A DNA stretch of 64,000 nt from Elusimicrobia bacterium UBA5214 (GTDB lineage Bacteria; Elusimicrobiota; UBA5214): contig DHVG01000006.1 in the NCBI GenBank assembly GCA_002412545.1, positions 65,811-129,810 on the forward strand, written 5' to 3'. The notes under the pieces were generated by a model. The model saw nothing but the letters and a program-made list of their open reading frames with translations. It ran no database searches and was not told where the DNA came from. The stretch's first letter is position 1. Each line of letters opens with the position of its first letter. This document shows positions 40,039 through 49,971 of the stretch, one piece after another. Made by a program: the position numbers and the translations under genes.

Positions 40039-40344
40039 ATGAAACTAAAAAACAGAAATGGTTTATTAACCGTAAGCGAAATTGCCCATGAATCAGGAGT
40101 TTTACCTTCAACAATACGCTATTATTCTAATATCGGTTTGCTAAAGGTTACTCAATATTCAACTGGTGGATTCCGCCTCTTTGCCCGTGATGAAACACTT
40201 AAACAAATCAAAAAAATTAAAGAAATTATTGGACGGCGCGTAACCTTAGAAGAAGTGAAAAAGAAAATAAACGCAGATTACGCAGAAAATCCGCAAAGAA
40301 CGCAAAAAATTACTGCCAGTAACTCTCCGCGGAATCCGCGGTAA
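40039..40344 (+). CDS. MerR-type transcriptional regulator
   Basis: 101 residues from ATG 40039 (AGAGGT upstream); GTG 40015 lies inside the repeat and is less likely. The helix-turn-helix is LLTVSEIAHESGVLPSTIRYYSNIGLLK, followed by the wing STGGFRLFARDE and a short helix KIKEIIGRRVTLEEVKKKI, the MerR N-terminal domain. There is no effector domain. The last 22 or so residues (DYAENPQRTQKITASNSPRN) are encoded by a CGCAGAAAATCCGC...GCGGATTC-like word repeat containing CCGCGGAATCCGCGG. Position suggests control of the peptide cluster or the surface genes downstream. Confidence 0.82.
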   Translation: MKLKNRNGLLTVSEIAHESGVLPSTIRYYSNIGLLKVTQYSTGGFRLFARDETLKQIKKIKEIIGRRVTLEEVKKKINADYAENPQRTQKITASNSPRNPR

Positions 40345-40369
40345 TTCTGCGCTTTCTGCGGATAAAGGG

Positions 40370-40843
40370 ATGGATGAAATAACCACTTTGTGGATTGAGA
40401 CACTTAAAAAAAATGGTTCGGCTTTTTTGCGTGTGAAGGGTAAAAGTATGGAACCATTTCTTGAAATGGGAGAAAGAATATTGGTTAGTGATGTTGCCCC
40501 TCAATCAATAAATATCGGGGATGTTGTCGTTTTTAATTGTAGAGGTGGACTTCAGTCCACTGGAGTAGAAATAATTGTCCATCGTATAGTGGACAAGTTT
40601 CGTTTTTCGGATAAACTATATTTTGTGCATCGGGGAGATAATGCAAGATTGTTAGGAATGAGTATTTTTGCTGAAGACCAACTTCTTGGTAGAATAGAAA
40701 ATGGCGGATTTAGACGGATAAAGGCACGAATGCAGACGGATATTTTAGCGAGGAAATTTTTTATTTATTTTTTTATTTTGAAACAATTGCTCAAGAAAAC
40801 TTTACAGATTCAGACAGATAGAGGTACGGATGCAAACGGATAA
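40370..40843 (+). CDS. S24/S26-family signal-peptidase-like protein
   Basis: 157 residues. FLRVKGKSMEPFLEMGERIL holds the serine motif (G-K-S-M-x-P), GDVVVFN follows, and IIVHRIVDK supplies the His-Arg of the archaeal/SipW-type Ser-His dyad, then FVHRGDNARL. One C-terminal membrane helix (FFIYFFILKQLL). Such small peptidases, of uncertain activity, are found next to HprK-like and PqqD genes and could cleave a modified leader. A REP hairpin (TGTAGAG plus GTGGACT-TC-AGTCCAC, 40538-40560) is read in frame as CRGGLQSTG between the two motifs. The last residues (QTDRGTDANG) come from word repeats. Confidence 0.8.
   Translation: MDEITTLWIETLKKNGSAFLRVKGKSMEPFLEMGERILVSDVAPQSINIGDVVVFNCRGGLQSTGVEIIVHRIVDKFRFSDKLYFVHRGDNARLLGMSIFAEDQLLGRIENGGFRRIKARMQTDILARKFFIYFFILKQLLKKTLQIQTDRGTDANG
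40538..40560 (+). repeat. REP unit inserted in the peptidase gene
   Basis: TGTAGAG plus 7-bp stem GTGGACT, loop TC, AGTCCAC. Same layout as the REP unit beside the RAYT gene (TGTAGCG, 7-bp stem, TC loop at 17850). Confidence 0.8.
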
Positions 40844-40864
40844 CAACACGGATTCAAACAGATA

Positions 40865-43800
40865 ATGAAAAGTAAACTACGAAAATTTTTTTCTCTTCTT
40901 ATTTTTTTTCTTTCACTCTCTACTCTCTACTCTCTACTCTCTACTGCTGTAGTGGAAGCCGGTATCATTGTTGTTTCTACCGCTGGTTGGACTTATACTT
41001 CTACTGGAACAGTTGGTGCAACTTGGATACCGACGCCACCAGCAACTCGGTTACTTCCACCACCGGCAACAGTTACTTATCAAGATATTTGTCGTGATGC
41101 TTTAGGACATTTATATGTTTTAAGAAGTGACGGTATTGTTTTTCGTTCAACAGACACAGGGAAAAGTTGGTCCCAACGGAATACTTCTCCACCGGTAGTA
41201 GCAAGTAACTATGATTCAATCATTGTCGATACCGGCACTGCAGGTGTGCTTTATTTAATGCGAGTGGGTGGTGAAGTTTATCGTTCAACAGATAGTGCTG
41301 TAACCTGGCCAACCGCTAAGGCTCGTCCTACTGCAGGTACTTATGTGGGTATTGCTATCGGTCGGACTAATCCTGATGACTCAACAGCAAAATTTAATAT
41401 TGTTACTGATGTAGGAAAAATTTGGCGTACTTCTTTAGATTTATCTGCTGACTGGGAACAGAAAGCGCCTGCTTGGGATGCTGGTCCTTCAACTGACTAT
41501 ACCGATTTAACCGGTGACCGTTTTATCAGTTCAGTATATGGGTATCTCTATCTCTTAGATGAAGATGGAATGACTTCACGAAAAGCACGTGGTGCAACTG
41601 AAGGCTACTGGTATGATTTAACTTTACAACCGCCGGTTCTTGATGGTCAATATGTGCGTTTTGAACAGGATTTAGATATTTTTGCTACTTATCCGCAACA
41701 TCTTTACGCTTTACGCAAGGGTGGGGGAATTGTCTATAGTACAGGTGCAGCCGCAAGTAGCGACCCGCGGGAAACCATAACCCCTGCATCTTTTGTTTTC
41801 TTAAGTTCAGCCCCTGCTGGAGTTACTTATACCGGTTTATCCAGTTATGATGCACTTTTACCGAAAGTTACTGACCAGCAGATAGGGGATGATGAATTCC
41901 GTAACAGTAGCGGAACACTCTACAAGGTCTATTTTGAAGACCCGGAGTATGGTAGTTTGCGTCGGTTTGAAACCAGAGTAACCGATGGTAGCGGAATGAT
42001 TCTTGATGATTGGCGAATAGTCGTGGATACAATCAATGCCAGTATTTATAATAGTTCTTGGACACTTCCCGTGGATACTTGGTTAAGTTTACGAGAAAGT
42101 GCAACCAATTTTGTCTCCGTCCGGATCTGGGATAATAGCAGTAGTTCGGCTACGGCTACTGATGTTTTTTATGTCTTGAAAGACACCACTCCCCCGACGG
42201 TCCCGGTTTCCACTGCACCGGCTGACGGTGCCGGGTTTAATTATAGAACAATTTTTTTTGACTGGACTGATTCCGTAGATACACGCTCAGGAATAAAAAA
42301 TTATTTGTTACAAATTTCTACTGATATAAATTTTGCAGTGGTTAATTACAGTTCTTCACCGGTAATTTCACAGGCAACAATGACGGTTACGGATAATCTT
42401 TATTACTGGCGTGTCCGTGCTGAAGATAAAGCAACAAATGTCAGTTTACTATGGTCAACAACTCGTTATTTCGTTGTAGATACAAGCGCTCCAGCAGTAG
42501 TTGCCGATTTGTCGGCTACTCAAGGAAATTCTGCCGGGGAAGTAAAACTTACCTGGTATGCACCGGGAGATGATGGGACAAGTGGAACAATCTCTACGGG
42601 GACATTTAAAATTCAATATTCTACTTGGACAGGAGTTGCCTGGTCAACTGCTAAAGCACAAATTTCAATTACTACCTATAATGTTATATCTAACACTTTG
42701 GTTGGACATACTACTTATTTGTTGGATGCATACTACTATTTTTGTCTTTGGACTGCTGATGAACTGAATAACTGGTCAGGAATATCTAATTCTACAAGTT
42801 CCTGGGCTGGTCCTGATATCAGTTCACCAACCTGGGTAACCACGGTTGGTATTACCTCGGCAACCAGTACTGGTCTTGGTAGTGAAATTCGTGTGCAATG
42901 GAACGGAGCAACTGATATCCGCACTCCACCGGTTTACTATCGGGTTTATAAGGATACAGTAGGATATTTTTCTTGGGCGAATGATGAAATTGTTTACGAG
43001 TCAAGTTCACCCTCTGTAGGTATTGGTTATATTTACAGTTATATTGCTACTGGTTTAACTGACGGCACAACTTACACCTTTGGTATAAGAGCAAGAGATA
43101 GTTATGGCAGTGGTAACATTGAACAGAACACAGTAACTATCAGTGATTACCCAACTGATACAACTGTGCCCAACAATATCGTTGCTTTCGCTTGTATTGC
43201 AATTTCTTCCGGTAATCAAATTGACTTATCTTGGGGTACTTCTCCGAGTAGTGATTGGACCGGTACGATGATTCGTTATAGCACGATTTCTGCTCCTTCC
43301 GGTCCTACTGCTGGCATACTTCTAATTTCCAGTCCGACGAGCGTATTAACTTATCAACATATCAACTTAACTGACAATGTTACTTATTACTATACTGTTT
43401 TTGCTTATGACGAAGTTCCTAATTACGCAAGTGGAATTTCTACCAGCACTTACCCCAGGGATACACTTGCTCCAGGTAATGTGAATAACTTTACTGCAGT
43501 TGCAGTTTCTTCGGGAAATCAGATTGACTTATCCTGGAGTGCTTCTCCGAGTGCCGATTGGTCAGGAACAATGATTCGCTACAAGACGACTGCACCCGCA
43601 CCAGCAAGTCCTACCGATGGTAATTTGCTTATCTCCAGTCCGACGAGCGTATCAATTTATCAACATCTCAACCTAACCGACAATGTTACTTATTATTACA
43701 CTGCTTTTGCCTATGATGAAGTCACCAATTATGCAGGTGGGATTTCTACAAGTACTTATCCGCGAGATATCCTTGCTCCAGAAAATGTTATTCTTTTTAC

Positions 43801-46800
43801 TTCCAGTGCTCAACCTCAGGGGAATACAATCCTTCTTTCTTGGTCAACCGCAACGATTACTGCGGATGATTTTCAAGGAGTAAGAATCTGCAGTAGCACT
43901 GTAGAATATCCTAATAATTACAATGTAGGTATTGTAACCGATGTGGTTAAATCCACTACCTACTACCTAAATACTAACTTGGTTGACAAGGTAACTTACT
44001 ATTATCGTGCTTGGGCGTATGATGAAGTGCGTAACTATGCGGTAGTAATTGCGACAACCAGTACGTATCCACGAGATATTCTTCCTCCGGATAAGGTGAG
44101 TAATTTTTCTGCTGCCGGTGGAGATGGGAAAGTCACGCTTTCTTGGATAAATATTTTTGATGACCAGAAAGGAACAAGAATTTGCAGTACCACTACTCTT
44201 GAACTTTTGGTTTCTCCAACTGACTATTTCCTTGTAGATATTTCTACCCCGGGTAATACTTACGAGCATGCCGGCTTAGTTAACGGCGTAACTTACTATT
44301 ATAAATCTTTCGCTTATGATGAAGTTCCAAATTTTGCTTCTGGAACGACTGCTTACGCTATTCCTACCGCAGTTGCCGATACCTTATATGTAAGCAGTTT
44401 TGCGGTGACCGGTGTAAATGTTCTTCAAGGAAGTGCGACTAATGTTGCCTATGTACTTGTTTTCACCGTAGATGCAAATACAGTAACAATTACTGGTATT
44501 ACAGTAAGAGAAAATGGTACAAGTGAAGATAATGATGTGGGTAAAGTAAGATTAATTGATGACCTTGACCTTTCAAGCAGTGCTACTACGGGTGATATTC
44601 TTCTTTCCACTACGAGTTTTGTTGATGGGATAGCCACATTTGTTCTTACTTATCCGGTAAGTACCGCTACCGCAAGACATCTAATTATTGCTTTTGATGT
44701 ATCTTCACAAGTAGTGCATGGGCGGACAGTGCAGGCCCGTCTGGCTAACCAAGGAGATATTATTGTTCAATTACCGGATACGGTTGCAATATTTTCCGAT
44801 TACAAATCCAATATTTTTACCATTATTGATGTCAGTTCACCATCAAATGTGACTAATTTTACTGCGGTTGCTGTTTCCAGTGGGAATCAGATTGATTTAT
44901 CCTGGACAAATGTTGGTGGAGACCAGGTGGAAACAATGATTCGTTATGAACTTACTCCACCTGGACCAATCAGTTACACTGACGGTATACTTTTAATTTC
45001 CAGTCCGACAACCATATCAACTTATCAACATCTCAACTTAACGGACAATGTCACTTACTACTACACTGCCTTTGCTCGTGATAGTGTGCCAAATTATTCT
45101 ACTGGAACTACCGCTAGTGCATATCCTCGGGATATCCAGGTACCAGCAAATATTTCTCCTTTCACTGCCACAGCGATAGAAAATACAATTAAACTTACCT
45201 GGACTAATCCTGCCGATAGTGATTTTGCTGGTGTAGAAGTTCGCTACAGTTCAATCTCAGCACTGACGACAAGATTTTCCGGGGAGCAACTTCTTAACTG
45301 GACAACTGCGGCTAACCAAGTAATCCTTGGTGGGACAACGAATTATTATCATCTAAATTTGCTTACTGACCTTACTTACTATTACCGTGCTTGGACTTAT
45401 GATGAAGTGCCCAATTACGCAACACAAATTTCTTCAGTTACTCTTTATCTTGCCGAAACAATTGCTCCGAATCCAGTGATTAATCTTATCGCACAACCGG
45501 GTAGTGAACAGAAAACTATTTTGCTTACTTGGAACTATACCGGTGATGATAGGAATACAGGGAACATTAATAATGGTCGCTATGCAATTCAGTATAGTAC
45601 TGACTCAGGGACAAGTTGGGCAATAAGTAGTGCACAGATTTATAATTCTACCACTGTGACGCAGGGATTATTTGTCTCTTATACGGTTACTGGTACAATT
45701 ACTGGTTTAATTGAAGGGGCGACTTACTTTTTCCGTTTATGGATTGCTGATGAAAGACCAAACTGGAGCGGAATTTCTAATGGAGCGACTACTTGGGCAC
45801 AAAGAGAAGCACCGGAAAATATATATGCCTTTAGCCCCTCGCCTTTAGCCGAAGGGAATAAAATCAATCTTTCCTGGAGTACAGCAACAATTACTGCACT
45901 TGATTTTCAGGGAGTAAGAATTTGTTATAGTACTGAAAGTTTTACAGTAATCACTACGACTCTAAATCCAGTTAATATTCCTAAACCTACTACCTTCTAC
46001 CTCCATACTGACTTGACTGATAATGTAACTTATTACTACAAGGCGTTCAGTTATGATGACGCAATTACTCCGAATTATTCAACTGGTATCTCTACGAGTA
46101 ATTATCCAAGAGATATGCTATCACCGGGTACGATTACAACTTTAACTGTGGACTTAACTTGGGGTACTTCGGTGCAACTTAAATGGCAGGCAACCGGGGA
46201 CAATGGTTCACAAGGCTCGGTAATCGGTGGTAGGTATTGGGTAAAATGGTCAAGTGTAACTACAGTGACCAATGGAAATTGGGACAGTATTCCTTACGCA
46301 ACTGAATGGTCAACTGATACTGCCCCCGGTAATTGGGAAGTGAAAATTGCTACTGGTTTACAAAGTGATACAACCTGGTATTTTGCTTTAAAATTGCGTG
46401 ACGAACCCGGTGCTGGGAACTGGTCTTATGTCTCAAATTGTGCTACCGGAACAACACGGGATATCACTGCCCCAGCAAAAGTGGAAAATCTTTTCGCATC
46501 CACAGGTCCGGCACCAGGACAAATATTCTTAACCTGGTCTGCTCCTGGTGATGATGTAAGTTCTAACACAATTGTTAACGGTTGGTTTTATATTCAACAT
46601 TCCGTATACCCAGATGAATCTTGGAATCGCGAAAGTGCGCAGTTAAAAATTTCTACTTCCAATATAAATCCCAATGACCCGCAAGGTTATTTAGTTAAAG
46701 AAGGATTAACCCCTGGGGTTACTTACTATTTCCGTTTGTGGACAGCTGATGAAGTGCCAAATTGGAGTACTATTTCTAACGGTGCAACCAGTTATGCTAC

Positions 46801-49465
46801 CATAGCACCCCCGGCAGCGGCTCTTTATCCGACAACTACTACTTTAACCAGTCCATTCCCAGCGGATTCAGTAGGACTTTCTACAAGCGCACCACCGGGT
46901 CCAGCAAGTCTGAATACCAATATTGAAGCGACGACACTTAATAGATACTATCAATTTAAACCAGAGAAACTTGGCAGTAGTCCACTTACCAGTTTGCCAA
47001 GTCCTACAGACCTCTTGTTTCAATCAGGATGGATTTATAATGTATCTCAAATTTATAAAACTTTATTTTCTGGTGCTTGGACAATCAGAGTTGGCTGGCA
47101 AGCGAGTGTGCCTACTGATGTAAGACTTTGCTACCGGATAAGCAAGGTTACTACCACGGTAAGCAACAAGGTTGAGTTGAGAGAAAACCTTACTCAAGGG
47201 TGGAGAGAAGATACCTCTACCCAAACAGTTAAAAGTTTAACTTACTATTCAATTACTGTTTCTGCCTCTTCTTCAACTTTTCTTGCTGGTGAATACTTGA
47301 TGGTTCATCTGGGGATAAAACTTATTGGTGGTGGCGGAAGTGGGAAATACTTTTACTTGGAGACAAACAACACAAGCAATGAGTATTACACGACACCGGA
47401 CTGGCGAGATATTATTAAACCGTCAACACCTACATATTTGACTGCTGCTTCCAGTACTACTGCGGACGTGGCTAACCTTACCTGGTCCGCACCGGGGAAC
47501 AATGACACTTATGGACAGGCAAGTTATTATGAAATAGAAAGAGCAAAGGCTCTCTCTTTCATACCAGTTGACTTAAAAGTAACGAGAGCAGTAAGTGGTC
47601 CTTATGGGACATCCGAATCAACTACCAGTAGCGGTTTATCAGCCGGAGTGACTTATTATTTTCGTATCCGTGCTTCTGACGATGCAAAACCAGTAGAAAA
47701 CTGGAGTGATTGGTCAGCCATTGCTTCACTTACTCTTTATCCCCATACCTTTAATGTCACTAACAGTGCACCCGTCCATCGCCGAATGAACGAATCTAAA
47801 ATCGGCCAACCGAAAAAGGATGACCTTTTAATGATTACTTTGAAAAATAATCATCCTTCAGAGAATATTTACTTTGATTCAGTGAGAGTAAGATTTACCC
47901 GTGATGGTTCGGCTGCGATTACCACCGAGGAGGCAAGAAACTTATTTGAAAATATTTATCTTTATTCGGATACCGAAATTCCTGATTTTTACCATTATGC
48001 ACTTGATACTTCAACAGTTGCACGAAAAAACAAAGCGGATGTAGATTTTAGTTTAGGAGATGGCGAACTGACAATTCCTACCCTTGATGTTCCATCACGC
48101 AATCTTATTCCGGGAGAAACAAAAAAATATTTTTTAGTTGTAGAATTAACTACTTCTGCGGCAACCGTCACACAAAGCACTTTCGCGGTTTCAGTTACGG
48201 CGGTAAGTAAAGCGGTAATTCGCCAAATAACAGGTAATATTGCCCAACCGTCAACTACTACAGTTTCTTATCCAGTAGTTTCTTCAACCGTGAGCGTGAT
48301 TACCCCCGCCGGACCCCCAGTAAATACTTCCTGGCCTTACGGTGTCGGTTCAAAAGTCCAATCAGTACCGGTGGTTTACTGGAATAGAGTTTATTTCGGT
48401 GCTGAAGATGGCAAATTTTACTGCCTTGATTCAAGTGGAACAACAAAATACTGGGAATACAACGCTGGTGCAGCCATCTGTGATGCTCCTTTCTGGTATG
48501 ATGCTGAGAGTGAGAGCGAACGTTTCCTTTGTTTTACCGACATAAGCGGTAAGGTGCATAAGGTGCATTATACTGATGGCACTGCTGGTGCTTCTCCACA
48601 AAATATTTCTGCCGCTCCGGGTTCGTGGTTAGGAAACAATAAGGCACTTACTCATCTTTATGTCGGTAGCACAAATAGTCAGGTGCATAAAATACGAGTC
48701 AGCGATTTGTATGACGAGTCACCCTGGCCAAAAAATGTTGGTAGTGGGTCACTTGCTTCCACACCAGTGGTGAACGAATGGGGGGAGTCGGACCCTTCGT
48801 TTGTCAATTCCATTTGGATTGGTAGTAGTGATAAGAATATCTATCGGTTACAAAGTGTTGACGGGACACCGCAAGGCAATCTCGGTTCACCGTCAATTAC
48901 CGGTGAAATTAGAACTTCACCCTACTTGATTGCCGGATACGAAATTAGACCTGAACTTAATACTTATCTTCTCTATTTTACTGCCACTGACGGTAAATTT
49001 TACTGTCGGGAAGCTGATTTTGACCCGGTAAGTGGTTGGACAGATTTTGCGATTGCTCCTTCTACACCAATTTATACTAATCCGTTTTATACCCCTTATA
49101 CTTGGGAACCTTCAACCGCAGTTTATTTCGGTGCTGATGACGGTAAATTGTATAAAATTAATGCTTTGACCGGTGAGTTAATCTGGTCCTATCCAACTGA
49201 CGCGAGAATTCGGTCCCAAATTGTGCTTGACCCGGGAGGAGTAGACCAAAACAATCCTTCTGCTACTTATGGTGATGAATATGTATATTTTGCCAGTGAT
49301 GATGGATATATTTATTGTTTAACTAGTGGTGGTATTCTGCGTTCCGGCTGGCCAGTGCAGACCGGAGCACCAATAAAAAGTTCACCAGTAATTGATACTG
49401 AATCCGGGACGCTAACTATCGGTTCGGATGAGGGGAAGGTCTATCAAATAAAGATAGGTGAGTAA
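40865..49465 (+). CDS. Giant secreted fibronectin-III and beta-propeller protein
   Basis: 2866 residues, the largest gene in the window. Signal peptide core (LSLSTLYSLLSTAVVEA) is built of CTACTCT words. Residues about 40-330 have BNR/sortilin-like propeller blades (GIVFRSTDTGKSWSQ, GEVYRSTDSAVTW). Residues about 435-2290 carry some sixteen or more fibronectin-III-like modules, each with a core such as NQIDLSWS and LTDNVTYYYTAFAYDEV; several are nearly identical at DNA level. About 2297-2480 is an unassigned beta region, and about 2492-2866 a PQQ-like propeller (VYFGAEDGKFYCLDSSG, IWSYPTDARIRS). No LPXTG, C-terminal anchor or T9SS signal is seen. Probably a surface or extracellular adhesin-like protein. 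It follows the putative peptide cluster on the same strand. Confidence 0.85.
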   Translation: MKSKLRKFFSLLIFFLSLSTLYSLLSTAVVEAGIIVVSTAGWTYTSTGTVGATWIPTPPATRLLPPPATVTYQDICRDALGHLYVLRSDGIVFRSTDTGKSWSQRNTSPPVVASNYDSIIVDTGTAGVLYLMRVGGEVYRSTDSAVTWPTAKARPTAGTYVGIAIGRTNPDDSTAKFNIVTDVGKIWRTSLDLSADWEQKAPAWDAGPSTDYTDLTGDRFISSVYGYLYLLDEDGMTSRKARGATEGYWYDLTLQPPVLDGQYVRFEQDLDIFATYPQHLYALRKGGGIVYSTGAAASSDPRETITPASFVFLSSAPAGVTYTGLSSYDALLPKVTDQQIGDDEFRNSSGTLYKVYFEDPEYGSLRRFETRVTDGSGMILDDWRIVVDTINASIYNSSWTLPVDTWLSLRESATNFVSVRIWDNSSSSATATDVFYVLKDTTPPTVPVSTAPADGAGFNYRTIFFDWTDSVDTRSGIKNYLLQISTDINFAVVNYSSSPVISQATMTVTDNLYYWRVRAEDKATNVSLLWSTTRYFVVDTSAPAVVADLSATQGNSAGEVKLTWYAPGDDGTSGTISTGTFKIQYSTWTGVAWSTAKAQISITTYNVISNTLVGHTTYLLDAYYYFCLWTADELNNWSGISNSTSSWAGPDISSPTWVTTVGITSATSTGLGSEIRVQWNGATDIRTPPVYYRVYKDTVGYFSWANDEIVYESSSPSVGIGYIYSYIATGLTDGTTYTFGIRARDSYGSGNIEQNTVTISDYPTDTTVPNNIVAFACIAISSGNQIDLSWGTSPSSDWTGTMIRYSTISAPSGPTAGILLISSPTSVLTYQHINLTDNVTYYYTVFAYDEVPNYASGISTSTYPRDTLAPGNVNNFTAVAVSSGNQIDLSWSASPSADWSGTMIRYKTTAPAPASPTDGNLLISSPTSVSIYQHLNLTDNVTYYYTAFAYDEVTNYAGGISTSTYPRDILAPENVILFTSSAQPQGNTILLSWSTATITADDFQGVRICSSTVEYPNNYNVGIVTDVVKSTTYYLNTNLVDKVTYYYRAWAYDEVRNYAVVIATTSTYPRDILPPDKVSNFSAAGGDGKVTLSWINIFDDQKGTRICSTTTLELLVSPTDYFLVDISTPGNTYEHAGLVNGVTYYYKSFAYDEVPNFASGTTAYAIPTAVADTLYVSSFAVTGVNVLQGSATNVAYVLVFTVDANTVTITGITVRENGTSEDNDVGKVRLIDDLDLSSSATTGDILLSTTSFVDGIATFVLTYPVSTATARHLIIAFDVSSQVVHGRTVQARLANQGDIIVQLPDTVAIFSDYKSNIFTIIDVSSPSNVTNFTAVAVSSGNQIDLSWTNVGGDQVETMIRYELTPPGPISYTDGILLISSPTTISTYQHLNLTDNVTYYYTAFARDSVPNYSTGTTASAYPRDIQVPANISPFTATAIENTIKLTWTNPADSDFAGVEVRYSSISALTTRFSGEQLLNWTTAANQVILGGTTNYYHLNLLTDLTYYYRAWTYDEVPNYATQISSVTLYLAETIAPNPVINLIAQPGSEQKTILLTWNYTGDDRNTGNINNGRYAIQYSTDSGTSWAISSAQIYNSTTVTQGLFVSYTVTGTITGLIEGATYFFRLWIADERPNWSGISNGATTWAQREAPENIYAFSPSPLAEGNKINLSWSTATITALDFQGVRICYSTESFTVITTTLNPVNIPKPTTFYLHTDLTDNVTYYYKAFSYDDAITPNYSTGISTSNYPRDMLSPGTITTLTVDLTWGTSVQLKWQATGDNGSQGSVIGGRYWVKWSSVTTVTNGNWDSIPYATEWSTDTAPGNWEVKIATGLQSDTTWYFALKLRDEPGAGNWSYVSNCATGTTRDITAPAKVENLFASTGPAPGQIFLTWSAPGDDVSSNTIVNGWFYIQHSVYPDESWNRESAQLKISTSNINPNDPQGYLVKEGLTPGVTYYFRLWTADEVPNWSTISNGATSYATIAPPAAALYPTTTTLTSPFPADSVGLSTSAPPGPASLNTNIEATTLNRYYQFKPEKLGSSPLTSLPSPTDLLFQSGWIYNVSQIYKTLFSGAWTIRVGWQASVPTDVRLCYRISKVTTTVSNKVELRENLTQGWREDTSTQTVKSLTYYSITVSASSSTFLAGEYLMVHLGIKLIGGGGSGKYFYLETNNTSNEYYTTPDWRDIIKPSTPTYLTAASSTTADVANLTWSAPGNNDTYGQASYYEIERAKALSFIPVDLKVTRAVSGPYGTSESTTSSGLSAGVTYYFRIRASDDAKPVENWSDWSAIASLTLYPHTFNVTNSAPVHRRMNESKIGQPKKDDLLMITLKNNHPSENIYFDSVRVRFTRDGSAAITTEEARNLFENIYLYSDTEIPDFYHYALDTSTVARKNKADVDFSLGDGELTIPTLDVPSRNLIPGETKKYFLVVELTTSAATVTQSTFAVSVTAVSKAVIRQITGNIAQPSTTTVSYPVVSSTVSVITPAGPPVNTSWPYGVGSKVQSVPVVYWNRVYFGAEDGKFYCLDSSGTTKYWEYNAGAAICDAPFWYDAESESERFLCFTDISGKVHKVHYTDGTAGASPQNISAAPGSWLGNNKALTHLYVGSTNSQVHKIRVSDLYDESPWPKNVGSGSLASTPVVNEWGESDPSFVNSIWIGSSDKNIYRLQSVDGTPQGNLGSPSITGEIRTSPYLIAGYEIRPELNTYLLYFTATDGKFYCREADFDPVSGWTDFAIAPSTPIYTNPFYTPYTWEPSTAVYFGADDGKLYKINALTGELIWSYPTDARIRSQIVLDPGGVDQNNPSATYGDEYVYFASDDGYIYCLTSGGILRSGWPVQTGAPIKSSPVIDTESGTLTIGSDEGKVYQIKIGE

Positions 49466-49587
49466 AGAACGTGTAAGGTGTAAAGTGTCAGGTAAACATA
49501 AAATAACGTGTCAAGTGTAATGTGTAAAGTGTGAGGTTTAATCTGTGTAATCGCCTTTAAAAAATCTGTGTAATCTGTGATTAAAAA
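49466..49587. repeat. Word repeats after the giant gene
   Basis: GTGTAAGGTGTAAAGTGTCA and GTGTCAAGTGTAATGTG words, then AATCTGTGTAATCGCC and TCTGTGTAATCTGTG. No gene or terminator is seen. Confidence 0.6.
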
Positions 49588-49965
49588 ATGGAATATCAGT
49601 TTGATTTTGAAAGGTTAGAAGTTTATCAGCGAGCATTAAGTTTTGTGAACAAACTTTTTGAAATTTATCAACAATTACACAGAGACCTCAAATTTACCTT
49701 AGGGGAATATCTTTGTCGCACGGGTGTTCAAATTGTTAACAGTATTGCTGAAGGAAGTGGTAAGAATACCCCAAAAGGGAAAGCGCAGTTTTACGGTTTT
49801 TCCTTGGATTCAACAAGAGAATGTATCCCAATGATTACACTACTATTTGAACGGAAAGGTATAGACAAGGCCATTTATGAGTTTTTGCGTGCTGAATGTA
49901 TTGGCATTTCTCGTATGCTCAGCAAATTGATTATCAGTTTGGATGAAAAAAAGAAAAGGATATAA
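49588..49965 (+). CDS. Four-helix-bundle protein (S23/TIGR02436 family)
   Basis: 125 residues. YQFDFERLEVYQRALSFVNK, FTLGEYLCRTGVQIVNSIAEGSG and KGKAQFYGFSLDSTRECIPM (each quoted in part) match the family first known from 23S rRNA intervening sequences. In many bacteria it is an orphan gene among word-repeat DNA; no rRNA is near here. Function is unknown. It stands between two large propeller proteins. Confidence 0.85.
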   Translation: MEYQFDFERLEVYQRALSFVNKLFEIYQQLHRDLKFTLGEYLCRTGVQIVNSIAEGSGKNTPKGKAQFYGFSLDSTRECIPMITLLFERKGIDKAIYEFLRAECIGISRMLSKLIISLDEKKKRI

Positions 49966-49971
49966 CGACCT

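Noticed and set aside
40865..49465. Type IX secretion substrate or exosortase substrate
   Set aside because: No C-terminal sorting domain, PEP-CTERM or LPXTG motif is seen at the end of the protein.
49588..49965. 23S rRNA intervening sequence
   Set aside because: The four-helix-bundle gene is of that family, but no rRNA sequence lies around it.
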